A stretch of 64,000 bases of DNA from NCBI RefSeq assembly GCF_001905905.1, contig NZ_LIVT01000003.1, positions 62,001 through 126,000 on the forward strand, in the 5' to 3' direction. Of the stretch, positions 17,260 to 25,968 are shown in pieces (position 1 is the stretch's first letter; the number at the start of each line of letters is the position of its first letter). Origin of the DNA: Streptomyces sp. CB02366. Lineage in GTDB: Bacteria > Actinomycetota > Actinomycetes > Streptomycetales > Streptomycetaceae. The notes below the pieces were generated by a model. The model was not told where the DNA came from and did not search any database. It worked only from the letters and a program-made list of their open reading frames with translations. The translations under genes were made by a program, and so were the position numbers.

Positions 17260-18480
17260 TCATGCGGCGGGCCACGGCAGCCGGGCCCGGACCGCGAAGC
17301 CGCCTTCCGGCGTCGGCCCGTGCTCCAGCCCTCCCCCGGCGAGGGTGGCGCGTTCGGTGAGGCCGATGAGCCCCTGGCCGGAGCCGGGTACCCGTTCGAA
17401 GGGTTCGGCGGGGGCGGGGTTCTCCACCTCGACGGTGAGGCCCTCGCCGGGGCCGCCGCTCACGGTGAGGGAGACCGTGGCGCCGGGCGCGTGTTTACGG
17501 GCGTTGGTCAGGCATTCCTGGGCGATCCGGTAGACCGTGCGGCCGGTGGCGGCGGGGGCCCGGCCGGGGTCGGCGACCCGGTTGTCGAGCGCCACCTCCA
17601 TGCCCGCGCGCCGGGACTCGGCGACGAGGGCGTCCAGGGTGGCGAGGGTGGGCTGCGGCCGGTGGCCCTCGTCGGCGTCGCCGGGCCCGCGCAGGACGCC
17701 GATGATCTCGCGGAGGTCCTGGAGGGCTTCGTGGGCGCTGTCCCGGATGACGCCGGCGGCCCGGCCCACCTCGGCGGCGGGGGCGTCGGGCCGGAATTCG
17801 AGGGCCCCGGCGTGCACGCTGAGCAGGGTGAGCCGGTGGGCCAGGACGTCGTGCATCTCGCGGGCGATGGCCTCCCGGGCCAGGCGCTGGGCCTGTTCGG
17901 CGCGCAGCTCCGCCTCGGCCTCGGCGCGGTGGGCCCGTTCGCGCAGGGTGACGACGAGCTGGCGCCGGGAGCGTACGGCCATGCCCCAGCTGATCACCAG
18001 CAGGGTCAGCAGGACGCCGAAGACGGTCGAGGCGAGGTAGCCGGTCGTCGGGTCGGGGCGCAGGAACGGTTGCAGCGGCGCCAGGGCCAGGGTGAGCGCG
18101 CCCACGATCGCGACGGGCTTGAACGGACGGTGCACGGCCAGGCTGAACAGGGCCACCAGCAGCGCCCCGGCGGCCACGGGTTCCACGGCGGACAGGACGG
18201 CCAGGGCGACGGCGAGCCCGACGGGCCAGCGCCGCCGGACCCAGAGGGCGCAGCAGGAGAGCGCGCCGGCCACCGAGTCCACGAACACGACGACGTCGGC
18301 CGTGGTCTCGTCGGCCTCGATCGTCCCGAGGGCGAGCATGCCGATGCCCGCGGCGCAGAGGAAGGCCGTGAGGTCCACGGCCCAGTCCCGCACGGTGCGC
18401 CGCGCCCGGGCCCGGTCGCCGGGCAGCTCGGGGTCGGCCATCGCCGAGGGGAGGAGCCAGCGGTACTCGGTGCGCGTCAT
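17260..18480 (-). CDS. Two-component sensor histidine kinase (HisKA_3)
   Basis: A 406-residue membrane kinase. The N-terminal half contains five to six hydrophobic helices (from WAVDLTAFLCAAGIGMLALG onward). A coiled-coil linker follows, then the HisKA_3 phospho-acceptor in AREMHDVLAHRLTLL and an HATPase_c domain (AQECLTNARKHAPGATVSL, GQGLIGLTERATLAGGGLEH). It pairs with the LuxR-type regulator directly downstream. The start ATG at 18480 excludes a long upstream extension of the open frame. Confidence 0.9.
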   Translation of the reverse strand: MTRTEYRWLLPSAMADPELPGDRARARRTVRDWAVDLTAFLCAAGIGMLALGTIEADETTADVVVFVDSVAGALSCCALWVRRRWPVGLAVALAVLSAVEPVAAGALLVALFSLAVHRPFKPVAIVGALTLALAPLQPFLRPDPTTGYLASTVFGVLLTLLVISWGMAVRSRRQLVVTLRERAHRAEAEAELRAEQAQRLAREAIAREMHDVLAHRLTLLSVHAGALEFRPDAPAAEVGRAAGVIRDSAHEALQDLREIIGVLRGPGDADEGHRPQPTLATLDALVAESRRAGMEVALDNRVADPGRAPAATGRTVYRIAQECLTNARKHAPGATVSLTVSGGPGEGLTVEVENPAPAEPFERVPGSGQGLIGLTERATLAGGGLEHGPTPEGGFAVRARLPWPAA

Positions 18481-18627
18481 ATCCGCAAAGCTACGCAGCC
18501 GGGCGGCCCGGAAGGGCCCTGCGGGGGGGGAGGAAGCGACCGAAGTCGCGGGACCGGATACTTTCGGCGCGGCGGAGGGGACCGGTGGCCGACGCGGCGG
18601 GCGCGGCCCGGGCGGAAGGCTCGGCCC

Positions 18628-18831
18628 ATGAAGAAAATCATCGAGACGACCGGGTTCCTCGTCCTCCTCCAGGGCGCGGGCGGGCTGCTGTACGAGTGGA
18701 CGGGCTGGTTCCGGTTCTGGACGGTGGTGCGGCACGTCGACTTCCTCGGCGACCGCATGCTGTTCGTCAACATCGTGCTGATCGTGGCGGGGGCGGCCGT
18801 GATGGTCGCCGCCGACGCGGTCAAGGGCTGA
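18628..18831 (+). CDS. Small two-helix membrane protein
   Basis: A 67-residue protein, MKKIIETTGFLVLLQGAGGL at the start, with two hydrophobic helices (residues 8-25 and 47-62) joined by an aromatic loop (EWTGWFRFWTVV). It is divergent from the histidine kinase gene. The amino-acid composition and the TGA directly after AVKG support a real gene. No function is known to me; small proteins of this kind occur next to two-component systems in Streptomyces. Confidence 0.6.
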   Translation: MKKIIETTGFLVLLQGAGGLLYEWTGWFRFWTVVRHVDFLGDRMLFVNIVLIVAGAAVMVAADAVKG

Positions 18832-18964
18832 CCGCCCCCGGGGGAAAGGAACACCTGTCGCAACGGTCGGCATGTTCCCGGTCATCGTCCGTGGTCAGAG
18901 ACGGGCGGGCCGCTCGGCCGGGGGAAGCGGGTCCGCCGAGGACGCCGCCGCTCCCTAGACTGAC

Positions 18965-18983
18965 GCCTCGATAACCCTGAGGC
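18965..18983. promoter_or_regulatory. Inverted repeat just upstream of the TetR start
   Basis: GCCTC-N9-GAGGC lies 14 bp before the TetR ATG, a position suited to autoregulation. The arms are short, so confidence is low. Confidence 0.3.
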
Positions 18984-18996
18984 ACGGAGTGGTCAC

Positions 18997-19662
18997 ATGG
19001 CGTCGGTAAGGGCGGACGGGCGGGTCGAGCGGGGGGACCGGACCCGGCAGTTGATCCTGGGGCGGGCGGTGCAGATCGCCTCGGTCGAAGGGCTGGAGGG
19101 CCTGTCGCTGGGGCGGCTGGCCGCCGAACTGGGGCTGAGCAAGAGCGGGGTCTTCGCCCTGTTCGGCTCGAAGGAAGGGCTCCAGCTGGCGACCGTACGG
19201 GGGGCGGTGGCCATCTACGTCGACCATGTGCTGCGCCCCGCCCGGTCGGCGCCGCCGGGGCTCGGCCGGGTCTGGCGGATGTGCGAGGCGTGGATCGCGT
19301 ACTCCCGCGAGCGCGTGTTCCGCGGCGGCTGCTTCTTCTACGCGGCGACCGCCGAGTTCGACGCGCGGGGCGGCAAGGTGCACGACGCGCTGGCGTCCGC
19401 GCAGACGGGCTGGGTCACCTTCGTGGAGCAGACGATCGAGGAGGCCCGGACGCTGGGGGAGCTGGCCGCGGACACCGACGTGTGCCAGCTGGCCTTCGAG
19501 GTGATCGCCCTGCTGGAGCTGGCCAACGCGGAGTCGGTGCTGCAGAAGAACAACCTCGGCTACGAGAAGGCGGCGCGGGCCATCCTGGCCCGGCTGCGGG
19601 CGGCGGCGACCGACCCGGCGCTGCTTCCCTCCCCCCTCCCCCGCAGCTTCCCCTCGCGATGA
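18997..19662 (+). CDS. TetR/AcrR-family regulator
   Basis: A 221-residue regulator with a typical N-terminal HTH (RQLILGRAVQIASVEGLEGL, LGLSKSGVFALFGSKEGLQL) and a ligand-binding C-terminal domain (ERVFRGGCFFYAATAEFDAR). The C-terminus is of the TetR_C_33/LmrA type. It is 112 bp upstream of an SDR gene on the same strand, which may be its target. Confidence 0.88.
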   Translation: MASVRADGRVERGDRTRQLILGRAVQIASVEGLEGLSLGRLAAELGLSKSGVFALFGSKEGLQLATVRGAVAIYVDHVLRPARSAPPGLGRVWRMCEAWIAYSRERVFRGGCFFYAATAEFDARGGKVHDALASAQTGWVTFVEQTIEEARTLGELAADTDVCQLAFEVIALLELANAESVLQKNNLGYEKAARAILARLRAAATDPALLPSPLPRSFPSR

Positions 19663-19774
19663 GCGGCGCGGTCGGGCGTAGGCGTCCGATACCCGCCGGT
19701 GCGCGGGGCGCCGCGCGCGTTTGCTGGGGGATGCCGTCGCGGTGACGGCGCCCCCGATCAGCGAGGAAGCAGCC

Positions 19775-20542
19775 ATGTCCAGCACCCTTTCCCCCGCCGT
19801 TCCCACCGTTCCCGCCGCCCGGGCCGCCCTGGTCACCGGGGGCGGCCGGGGCATCGGCGCCGCGACCGCGCTCCGGCTCGCCCGGGACGGCGTGGACGTC
19901 GCCCTCACCTATGTGCGGGACGAGAAGGCGGCCCGTGCGACCGTCGAGAGGATCGAGGCCCTCGGCCGCCGGGGCGTGGCCCTGCGCTGCGACGCGGCGG
20001 ACGCCGTGGCGGCCGGCGAGGCCGTGCACCGGGCGGCGGACGCGCTCGGCCGGCTCGACGTCCTGGTCAACAACGCGGGCATCGGCCTCCTCGGGCCGAT
20101 CGGGGAGCTGACCGGGGAGCAGGTGGACCGGACACTGGCGGTGAACGTCCGGGCGGTCTTCCTCGCCTGCCGGGCCGCGGCGGAGCGGCTGTCCGACGGG
20201 GGCAGGATCGTCTCCGTCGGCACCGCGCTGAGCCGGTACACGGGCGGGCCCGGCTCCACCCTGTACGGGCTCAGCAAGTCCGCCCTGGCCGGTCTGACCA
20301 AGCCGCTCGCCCGGGAGCTGGGGCCGCGCGGCATCACGGTGAACCTGGTCCAGCCCGGCCCGGTGGACACCGACCTCAACCCGGCGGACGGGCCGTTCGC
20401 CGAGGGGCAGCGGGCGGCGACCGCCCTGGGCCGGTTCGGCACGGCGGAGGAGGTCGCCTCGCTCGTCGCGTACCTCGCGAGCCCGGAGGCGGCCTTCATC
20501 ACGGGCACCGAACTGGTCGTGGACGGCGGCCACGCGGCCTGA
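19775..20542 (+). CDS. SDR-family oxidoreductase (3-ketoacyl-ACP reductase-like)
   Basis: A 255-residue SDR with TGGGRGIG, NNAGIGLLGPIGE, catalytic Ser in SVGTALSRY and YGLSK (Tyr/Lys). The C-terminal GTELVVDGGHAA is standard. The ATG at 19775 is preceded by GAGGAAG; an upstream in-frame start would add 18 residues without homology. It is likely controlled by the TetR gene just upstream. The substrate is unknown. Confidence 0.88.
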   Translation: MSSTLSPAVPTVPAARAALVTGGGRGIGAATALRLARDGVDVALTYVRDEKAARATVERIEALGRRGVALRCDAADAVAAGEAVHRAADALGRLDVLVNNAGIGLLGPIGELTGEQVDRTLAVNVRAVFLACRAAAERLSDGGRIVSVGTALSRYTGGPGSTLYGLSKSALAGLTKPLARELGPRGITVNLVQPGPVDTDLNPADGPFAEGQRAATALGRFGTAEEVASLVAYLASPEAAFITGTELVVDGGHAA

Positions 20543-20596
20543 GCACCGCTCCGCCTCCCGGAACGGGCCCGGCGGACGGGGTCCCCTCCCCGCCGG

Positions 20597-20631
20597 CCGC
20601 CCGCGCCCGGCGCTCCGCCCGGCGCGGGCGG
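20597..20631 (+). terminator. GC hairpin after the SDR gene
   Basis: CCGCCCGCGCC and GGCGCGGGCGG form an 11-bp perfect stem 55 bp after the SDR stop. No T-tract follows. Confidence 0.4.
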
Positions 20632-20762
20632 CGGGGCCCCGCGCGCTGCCGCCGCCGACCGGCCCGCCGTCCCGGCCCGGCGGCCCCCGCCGGGCTGCCC
20701 CCGCCTGCCGCGCCCCTACGCTGGCCGGGACGGGGCAGCGACGGGAAGGACGGGACCAGCAC

Positions 20763-21593
20763 ATGTCCGGCACACCGGTTCAGGCGCTCAACGACGGCAC
20801 GCACCTCCCGGCGGTGGGGTTCGGCACCTATCCGCTGGACGACGCGGCGGCCGAGGAGGCCGTCGCCGGGGCCCTCCGGCTCGGCTACCGGCTGATCGAC
20901 ACGGCTTTCGCCTACGGCAACGAGACCGGCGTCGGCCGGGGCGTCGCCCGCAGCGGCGTCCCCCGCGAGGAGATCCGCCTCACCACGAAAGTTCCCGGCC
21001 GGCACCACGGGTACGAGGAGACGCTGGCCTCGTTCGAGGAGTCGCGGGCCCGGCTGGGCGTCGAGTACGTCGATCTGTACCTGATCCACTGGCCGCTCCC
21101 CCGGACCGACCGGTACGTGGACACCTGGAAGGCGATGATCAGGCTCCGCGAGGAGGGTCTGGTCCGCTCGATCGGCGTCTCCAACTTCACCGCCGCGCAC
21201 CTGGAACGGCTGCAGCGGGAGACGGGCGTGCTGCCCTCCGTCAACCAGATCGAGATGCATCCGCTGCTGCCGCAGGAGGAGCTGCGGGCGGTGCACGCGG
21301 CGAAGGGCGTCGTCACGGAGAGCTGGAGCCCGCTGGCCCGGGGCCGCGAGGTGCTGGAGGACCCCTCGGTCCGCGCGATCGCGGAGGACCACGGGGTGAC
21401 CCCCGGCCAGGTGGTGCTGCGCTGGCACACCCAGCTCGGCGCGGTGCCCATCCCGAAGTCGGCGGATCCCGAACGCCGCCGCGAGAACCTCGATCTGTTC
21501 GGCTTCGAACTGACGGCCCAGGAGCTGACGACCATTTCGTCCGGGCGGCAGCGGCGGTTCGGCGGCGACCCGGACGCCCACGAGGAGTTCTGA
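20763..21593 (+). CDS. Aldo/keto reductase
   Basis: A 276-residue AKR of the 2,5-diketo-D-gluconate reductase type. Motifs include GFGTYPLDD, the catalytic Asp and Tyr region RLIDTAFAYGNE, Lys in LTTKVPG, YLIHWPLP with the catalytic His, GVSNF and the C-terminal IPKSADPERRRENLDLFGF. NADPH-dependent reduction of aldehydes or ketones is expected. A single gene by spacing (220 bp upstream). Confidence 0.9.
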   Translation: MSGTPVQALNDGTHLPAVGFGTYPLDDAAAEEAVAGALRLGYRLIDTAFAYGNETGVGRGVARSGVPREEIRLTTKVPGRHHGYEETLASFEESRARLGVEYVDLYLIHWPLPRTDRYVDTWKAMIRLREEGLVRSIGVSNFTAAHLERLQRETGVLPSVNQIEMHPLLPQEELRAVHAAKGVVTESWSPLARGREVLEDPSVRAIAEDHGVTPGQVVLRWHTQLGAVPIPKSADPERRRENLDLFGFELTAQELTTISSGRQRRFGGDPDAHEEF

Positions 21594-21662
21594 TGGCCCG
21601 GGGCGCGGGGCCGCCGTCGCCGGGCGGGAGCGGCGGCCGCCGTCACAGGAGGGGGCGGTCCG

Positions 21663-21992
21663 TCACCGGTTGCGCGGGGTGACCTCCGCCATGCGGGACC
21701 AGCCGGTGCCCTCCACCTCGACGTTGATGATCTCGGGGACCTCGGCGACCATCTCCGACATCGTCTCGATCGCCGCCTTGAAGTGGTCCGAGTTCACGTG
21801 CGCCTCGCCGGCCGCCGCGTCGGCGAACGCCTCCAGCAGGACGAACTCGTCGGGGTTCTCCACGCTGCGGGACCAGTCGAAGAAGACGTTGCCGGGCTCG
21901 CCGCGGGTGGCCGCGGTGAACTCCTCCAGCCGGGGGAGCCAGTTGTCGCGCTCGGCGGCGAGGGCGGTGAACTTGACGGCGATGAAGATCAT
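21663..21992 (-). CDS. Putative quinol monooxygenase / ABM-domain protein
   Basis: A 109-residue ferredoxin-like-fold protein of the antibiotic-biosynthesis-monooxygenase superfamily. It reads MIFIAVKFTALAAERDNWLP, GNVFFDWSRSVENPDEFVLL, HVNSDHFKAAIETMSEMVAE, closely matching the YgiN-like family. The ATG at 21992 has AGGAG seven bases upstream, which decides the start over longer in-frame choices. It is convergent with the aldo/keto reductase and downstream of allantoicase on the same strand, with a 162-bp gap. Confidence 0.82.
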   Translation of the reverse strand: MIFIAVKFTALAAERDNWLPRLEEFTAATRGEPGNVFFDWSRSVENPDEFVLLEAFADAAAGEAHVNSDHFKAAIETMSEMVAEVPEIINVEVEGTGWSRMAEVTPRNR

Positions 21993-22154
21993 GAGGGGCT
22001 CCTGGTCGATACGTCGGACGGTGCGGTTCACCTGCCCCCCCGGGCCTGCTCCCGCACCCCGACCAGGGTGGCACATCCCCGCGTGACGGGGCCGGGCGGG
22101 CGCACCGCGGTCCCCCTGCGACCTCGGTGCGCCGCGCGCCGGGCGCGTACGCGG

Positions 22155-23276
22155 TCAGCCGCCGAGCTCCCGGTGGCGGGCGGCCAGAGCGGCGGCGCCC
22201 TCCCGGGTGAGCGAGCCGTGCAGCCGCAGGCGGGAGATGCCGCCGTCCGGGAAGATGTCGATCCGTACGCGGGTCGCCCGGACCGGCGCGTCGAGCACGA
22301 AGCGGTGGTCGGTGTCGGGCTGGAGGCGGGTCCGGGGCAGGATCTCGGTCCAGTCGCCGCCCTCCCCGTCCCGTACCGACAGGCTCGCCCAGCCGGCGGA
22401 GTTCCCCTTGAGGTAGGCGGTGTCGATCTCGACGGCCCGGATCTCGGACTGCGCGGCGAGGCGGTAGCCGATCCAGTCGTTGCCCCGGTCGCGGCGGCGG
22501 CGGGTCTCCCAGCCGTCGTCCATCTTGCGCGAGCGGCCGGGCTGGATGGTGTTGGTGGCCGGGGAGTAGAAGCGGTCGGATGCGTCCTCCACCCGGCCGC
22601 CGTTCTCCAGGGCGGCCAGGTCGAAGGTGCCGAGGGCGCCGAGCCAGGCGGGGTCGGGGACGACCTCGCCGTACACGCGCAGCCGGGCGATCCCGCCGTC
22701 CGGGTGCTGGTTGACCCGCAGGTGGGTGAAGCGCTGCTCGGCGTCGACGGCGAAGCCGTTGGCCGCGTGGCCGCCGACCGCCGTACGGGGGACGAGCGTC
22801 GTCCACTTCACGTCGGGGGCGAGGAGGTCCTCGGGGGACGGGGAGCCGGGCAGGGACGTCGCCTCGACGGAGACGGCCTGCGGGTAGTTGCCGCGGAAGT
22901 GGGCGGTGTCCAGGACGATGCCCCGGACGACGCCGGGCGCGCCGAGGCGGACGAGGGCCCAGTCGTGGTCGTCGGCGGCGGGGTGGGGTTCGGCGGCGCT
23001 CGCCCCGCGTCGGCGGCGGGTCTCCCAGCCGTCCATGACCTTGCCCTTGTGGCCGAAGTGCTCCGGGTCGAAGACGGCGGGTCCGGGCTTGAGCAGGTTC
23101 TCGCGCTCGGCGAAGAACTCGTCGTTGGCCGCGATGACCCCGGCTCCGAGGCGGCGGTCGGCCAGATCGACGAGGTGGGTGAAGGGGAAGTCGGCGGTGC
23201 GGTGGTCGGCGTACGGGTCGCCGCCCGCGTACGGGCGGGCATCACCGGTGAAGCGGGGTATCGCGGCGTCCGTCAT
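22155..23276 (-). CDS. alc: Allantoicase
   Basis: A 373-residue enzyme hydrolysing allantoate to ureidoglycolate and urea. It has the two-fold repeated allantoicase domain: TAHFRGNYPQAVSVEATSLP and THLRVNQHPDGGIARLRVYG in the first half, and TAYLKGNSAGWASLSVRDGE and VRIDIFPDGGISRLRLHG in the second, with GWETRRRR in both. AAAGGAA about 10 bp before the ATG at 23276 supports that start over one 24 bp upstream. It follows allantoinase on the same strand after a 121-bp spacer of degenerate repeats and is probably in the same operon. Confidence 0.93.
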   Translation of the reverse strand: MTDAAIPRFTGDARPYAGGDPYADHRTADFPFTHLVDLADRRLGAGVIAANDEFFAERENLLKPGPAVFDPEHFGHKGKVMDGWETRRRRGASAAEPHPAADDHDWALVRLGAPGVVRGIVLDTAHFRGNYPQAVSVEATSLPGSPSPEDLLAPDVKWTTLVPRTAVGGHAANGFAVDAEQRFTHLRVNQHPDGGIARLRVYGEVVPDPAWLGALGTFDLAALENGGRVEDASDRFYSPATNTIQPGRSRKMDDGWETRRRRDRGNDWIGYRLAAQSEIRAVEIDTAYLKGNSAGWASLSVRDGEGGDWTEILPRTRLQPDTDHRFVLDAPVRATRVRIDIFPDGGISRLRLHGSLTREGAAALAARHRELGG

Positions 23277-23289
23277 GGTCGGGGCGTTC

Positions 23290-23390
23290 CTTTCGGGCAC
23301 GGTCGGTGGTCGCGGTCGCGCTCGGGGCGGTGTCGCGCTCGGAGGGGCGTTCGCGCTCGGTGGTCGCGTTCGCGTTCGGGAGGTGGGAAG
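23290..23390. repeat. Degenerate short tandem repeats between allB and alc
   Basis: The spacer is built of imperfect copies of GCGCTCGG and GGTCGCG(G/T)TCGCG units. It has no promoter-like sequence that I can see. Confidence 0.55.
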
Positions 23391-23397
23391 GGCCGGT

Positions 23398-24741
23398 TCA
23401 GCGCTCCCGTTCCAGGAGGCGGCCGACGGGCTCGGCGAGGACGCCGTCGGAGGCGATACGGGCCCCGCGCAGCCAGGTGGAGCGGACCACGCCGTGCAGG
23501 GTCTTCCCGGCGTAGGCGGTGACCTGGTTGCGGTGGAACAGTTCGGCGGGATCGACGGTGAAGGTCGCCTCGGGGGCGAGGACCGCGAAGTCGGCGTCGC
23601 GGCCGGCCTCGATGGCGCCCTTGCGGGTCAGCCCGGCGAGTTCGGCGGGGGCGGCGGACATCCAGCGGGCCACGTCGTCGAGCGAGTGGCCGCGGCGGCG
23701 GGCCTCGGTCCAGATGGCGGGCAGGCCGAGCTGGAGGGAGGAGATGCCGCCCCAGGCGGAGGCGAAGTCCGGGGTCTTGAGGTCGGTGGTGCACGGCGAG
23801 TGGTCGCTGACGACGCAGTCGATCGTGCCGTCGGCGAGCCCGGCCCACAGCGCGTCCTGGTTGGCGGCCTCGCGGATCGGCGGGCAGCACTTGAACTCGG
23901 TGGCCCCGTCCGGGACTTCCTCGGCGGTGAGGGTGAGGAAGTGCGGGCACGACTCGACGGTGACGCGGACGCCCTCGCGTTTGGCGGCGGCGATCAGCGG
24001 CAGCGCGTCGCCGGAGGAGAGGTGCAGGACGTGGACGCGGGCGTTCAGCCGCCTGGCGTGAGCGATGAGCCCTTCGATCGCGGTGTTCTCGGCGTCGCGC
24101 GGGCGGGAGGCGAGGAAGTCGGCGTAGGCGGGGCCGGGGCGCTGCGGCGCGTCGGCCAGGTGGTGCGGATCCTCGGCGTGCACGATGAGCAGTCCGCCGA
24201 ATCCGGCGATCTCCGCCATGGAGCGGGCCAGTTGCTCCTGGTCCAGCTCGGGGAACTCCTCGACGCCGGAGGGCGACAGGAAGCACTTGAAGCCGAAGAC
24301 CCCGGCCTCGTACAGCGGGCGCAGGTCCTTGGTGTTGGACGGGATCGCCCCGCCCCAGAAGCCGGTGTCCACGTGGGCCTTGGGGGCCGCGACCCGCTGC
24401 TTGGTCCGCAGGTGCTCGACGGTGGTGGTCGGCGGGAGGGAGTTGAGCGGCATGTCCAGGAGCGTGGTGATGCCGCCGGCCGCGGCGGCACGGGTCGCGG
24501 TCCAGAACCCCTCCCACTCGGTGCGGCCGGGGTCGTTCACATGGACGTGGGTGTCGACCAGGCCGGGCAGCAGGACGTCGTCGCCGAAGTCCTCCAGGCG
24601 GGCGCCGGGGGGCACGTCGGCGTCGTACGGCAGGACCGCGTGGATCGTCCCGCCCGCGACGGCGACCGCCGCCGGGCGGGTTCCCCCGGGGGTGACGACG
24701 CGCGTCGAGCGCAGTACCAGGTTCACGTCCTGACCGGACAC
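23398..24741 (-). CDS. allB: Allantoinase
   Basis: A 447-residue amidohydrolase converting allantoin to allantoate. Metal-binding [21 protein letters not shown], the carboxylated-Lys region [13 protein letters not shown], the His pair in IVHAEDPHH and [13 protein letters not shown], and the catalytic Asp in CVVSDHSPC are all visible. The GTG at 24741 is preceded by GGAG. It is the first gene of the allB-alc unit and divergent from the IclR-type regulator. A 17-bp TTCAAC-N5-GTTGAA palindrome lies 22 bp upstream of the start. Confidence 0.95.
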   Translation of the reverse strand: MSGQDVNLVLRSTRVVTPGGTRPAAVAVAGGTIHAVLPYDADVPPGARLEDFGDDVLLPGLVDTHVHVNDPGRTEWEGFWTATRAAAAGGITTLLDMPLNSLPPTTTVEHLRTKQRVAAPKAHVDTGFWGGAIPSNTKDLRPLYEAGVFGFKCFLSPSGVEEFPELDQEQLARSMAEIAGFGGLLIVHAEDPHHLADAPQRPGPAYADFLASRPRDAENTAIEGLIAHARRLNARVHVLHLSSGDALPLIAAAKREGVRVTVESCPHFLTLTAEEVPDGATEFKCCPPIREAANQDALWAGLADGTIDCVVSDHSPCTTDLKTPDFASAWGGISSLQLGLPAIWTEARRRGHSLDDVARWMSAAPAELAGLTRKGAIEAGRDADFAVLAPEATFTVDPAELFHRNQVTAYAGKTLHGVVRSTWLRGARIASDGVLAEPVGRLLERER

Positions 24742-24762
24742 CCGTGCTCCTCACTCCAGGAA

Positions 24763-24779
24763 TTCAACGAACTGTTGAA
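24763..24779 (-). promoter_or_regulatory. Motif-1 operator at allB
   Basis: Perfect palindrome TTCAAC-GAACT-GTTGAA. It lies just downstream of the predicted allB transcription start, where a bound repressor would block elongation or initiation. Confidence 0.65.
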
Positions 24780-24951
24780 GCTGCGGTGGAGTCTTCACGC
24801 GGGGATCGCCCTCGTCAAGACCCCGCCCCCCGCCGCGCGGGCCGCCGGAACCCGCCGCCGGAAGCGTGCCGGGCCGCCCGGCCGCGGACGCTCCGGCCTT
24901 CTCGGGCGCTCACCGGGAACCTCTGGAGGTTTCCACGAAGTAAAAGTAAAT

Positions 24952-24966
24952 TTTCGAACTGCGGAA
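24952..24966 (+). promoter_or_regulatory. Motif-2-like operator at the IclR-regulator promoter
   Basis: TTTCGAACTGCGGAA matches the hyi site TTCCGCAATACGGAA at 11 of 15 positions. It ends 2 bp before the -10 TAGCAT, the same geometry as at aceB. Confidence 0.45.
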
Positions 24967-25130
24967 CGTAGCATGGGCCAGGAGAGGCGGCGCGGAGCCG
25001 CCCGTTCCGCCCGTCGGCACCCGGACAAAACAGGCCCTGACCGGCACGGACGCCGACCGGGAGCAGTGGGCCGATCGGGAGCCGCCCGGTAGGCTGCTGC
25101 CTTGCCTTCCGCTTCGAAAGGATCGCCCAC

Positions 25131-25934
25131 GTGCCGCCGTCCCACGCCAGCACCGCCGACTCCAAGCCCGCCGGTCCCAGCGGCGGGGTGCAGTCCCTCG
25201 AGCGCGCCTTCGATCTGCTGGAGCGGATGGCGGACGCCGGGGGCGAGGTCGGGCTGAGCGAGCTGTCCGCGAGCAGCGGCCTGCCCCTGCCGACCATCCA
25301 CCGGCTGATGCGCACCCTGGTCGTCTGCGGTTACGTGCGCCAGCAGCCCAACCGCCGTTACGCGCTGGGCCCTCGCCTGATCCGGCTCGGCGAGTCCGCT
25401 TCCCGGCTGCTGGGCACCTGGGCCCGCCCCTACCTCAGCCGGCTGGTCGAGGAGACCGGCGAGACGGCGAACATGGCGCTGCTGGACGGGGACGAGATCG
25501 TGTACGTCGCCCAGGTGCCGTCCAAGCACTCCATGCGGATGTTCACCGAGGTCGGCCGCCGGGTCCTGCCGCACTCCACGGGCGTGGGCAAGGCGCTCCT
25601 CGCGCACACCCCCGCCGAGGAGGTCCGGGCGCTGCTGGCCCGTACGGGCATGCCGGCGGCGACGGAGAAGACGATCACCACGCCGGAGGGTTTCCTGGAC
25701 GCCTTGGAGCAGGTGCGCCGGGCCGGGTACGCGGTGGACGACAACGAGCAGGAGATCGGGGTGCGGTGCCTCGCGGTCTCCGTGCCGGACTCCCCCACCT
25801 CGGCCGCGATCTCCATCTCGGGCCCGGCGGGACGCGTCACGGAGGCGGCCACGGAGCGGATCGTGCCGATCCTCCAGCAGATCGCCGGAGAGTTGTCCGA
25901 CGCCCTGGCGAGCAACGGCGCGAACGGGGGCTGA
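25131..25934 (+). CDS. allR: IclR-family regulator of allantoin/glyoxylate genes (AllR-like)
   Basis: A 267-residue IclR-type repressor. The N-terminal winged helix (SLERAFDLLERMADAGGEVG, SGLPLPTIHRLMRTLVVCGY) precedes the effector domain (TGETANMALLDGDEIVYVAQ, VLPHSTGVGKALLAHTPAEE, DNEQEIGVRCLAVSVPDSPT). It starts at a GTG. Its position divergent from allantoinase and near malate synthase matches the allantoin repressor AllR of S. coelicolor, which is known to control these genes. Allantoin-pathway intermediates are the expected effectors. The symbol is given by synteny. Confidence 0.85.
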   Translation: MPPSHASTADSKPAGPSGGVQSLERAFDLLERMADAGGEVGLSELSASSGLPLPTIHRLMRTLVVCGYVRQQPNRRYALGPRLIRLGESASRLLGTWARPYLSRLVEETGETANMALLDGDEIVYVAQVPSKHSMRMFTEVGRRVLPHSTGVGKALLAHTPAEEVRALLARTGMPAATEKTITTPEGFLDALEQVRRAGYAVDDNEQEIGVRCLAVSVPDSPTSAAISISGPAGRVTEAATERIVPILQQIAGELSDALASNGANGG

Positions 25935-25968
25935 GGCCCGCGGGGGCCCCGGCCCCCGGCCCCGGGTC

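Larger units (their letters stand above)
24742..25130. other. allB / iclR divergent intergenic region (389 bp)
   Basis: It holds the allB promoter (minus: -35 TTGACG at 24813-24818, 17 bp, -10 AAGACT at 24790-24795), a motif-1 palindrome at 24763-24779 and an imperfect inverted repeat GGAACCTC...GAGGTTTCC at 24917-24935. It also holds a motif-2-like site at 24952-24966 next to a plus-strand -10 TAGCAT (24969-24974). About 155 bp of leader would precede the iclR start. Confidence 0.6.

Noticed and set aside
18523..18530. Run of eight G bases upstream of the histidine kinase and small membrane protein genes
   Set aside because: Could be a slippage or error site, but it is intergenic and breaks no gene.
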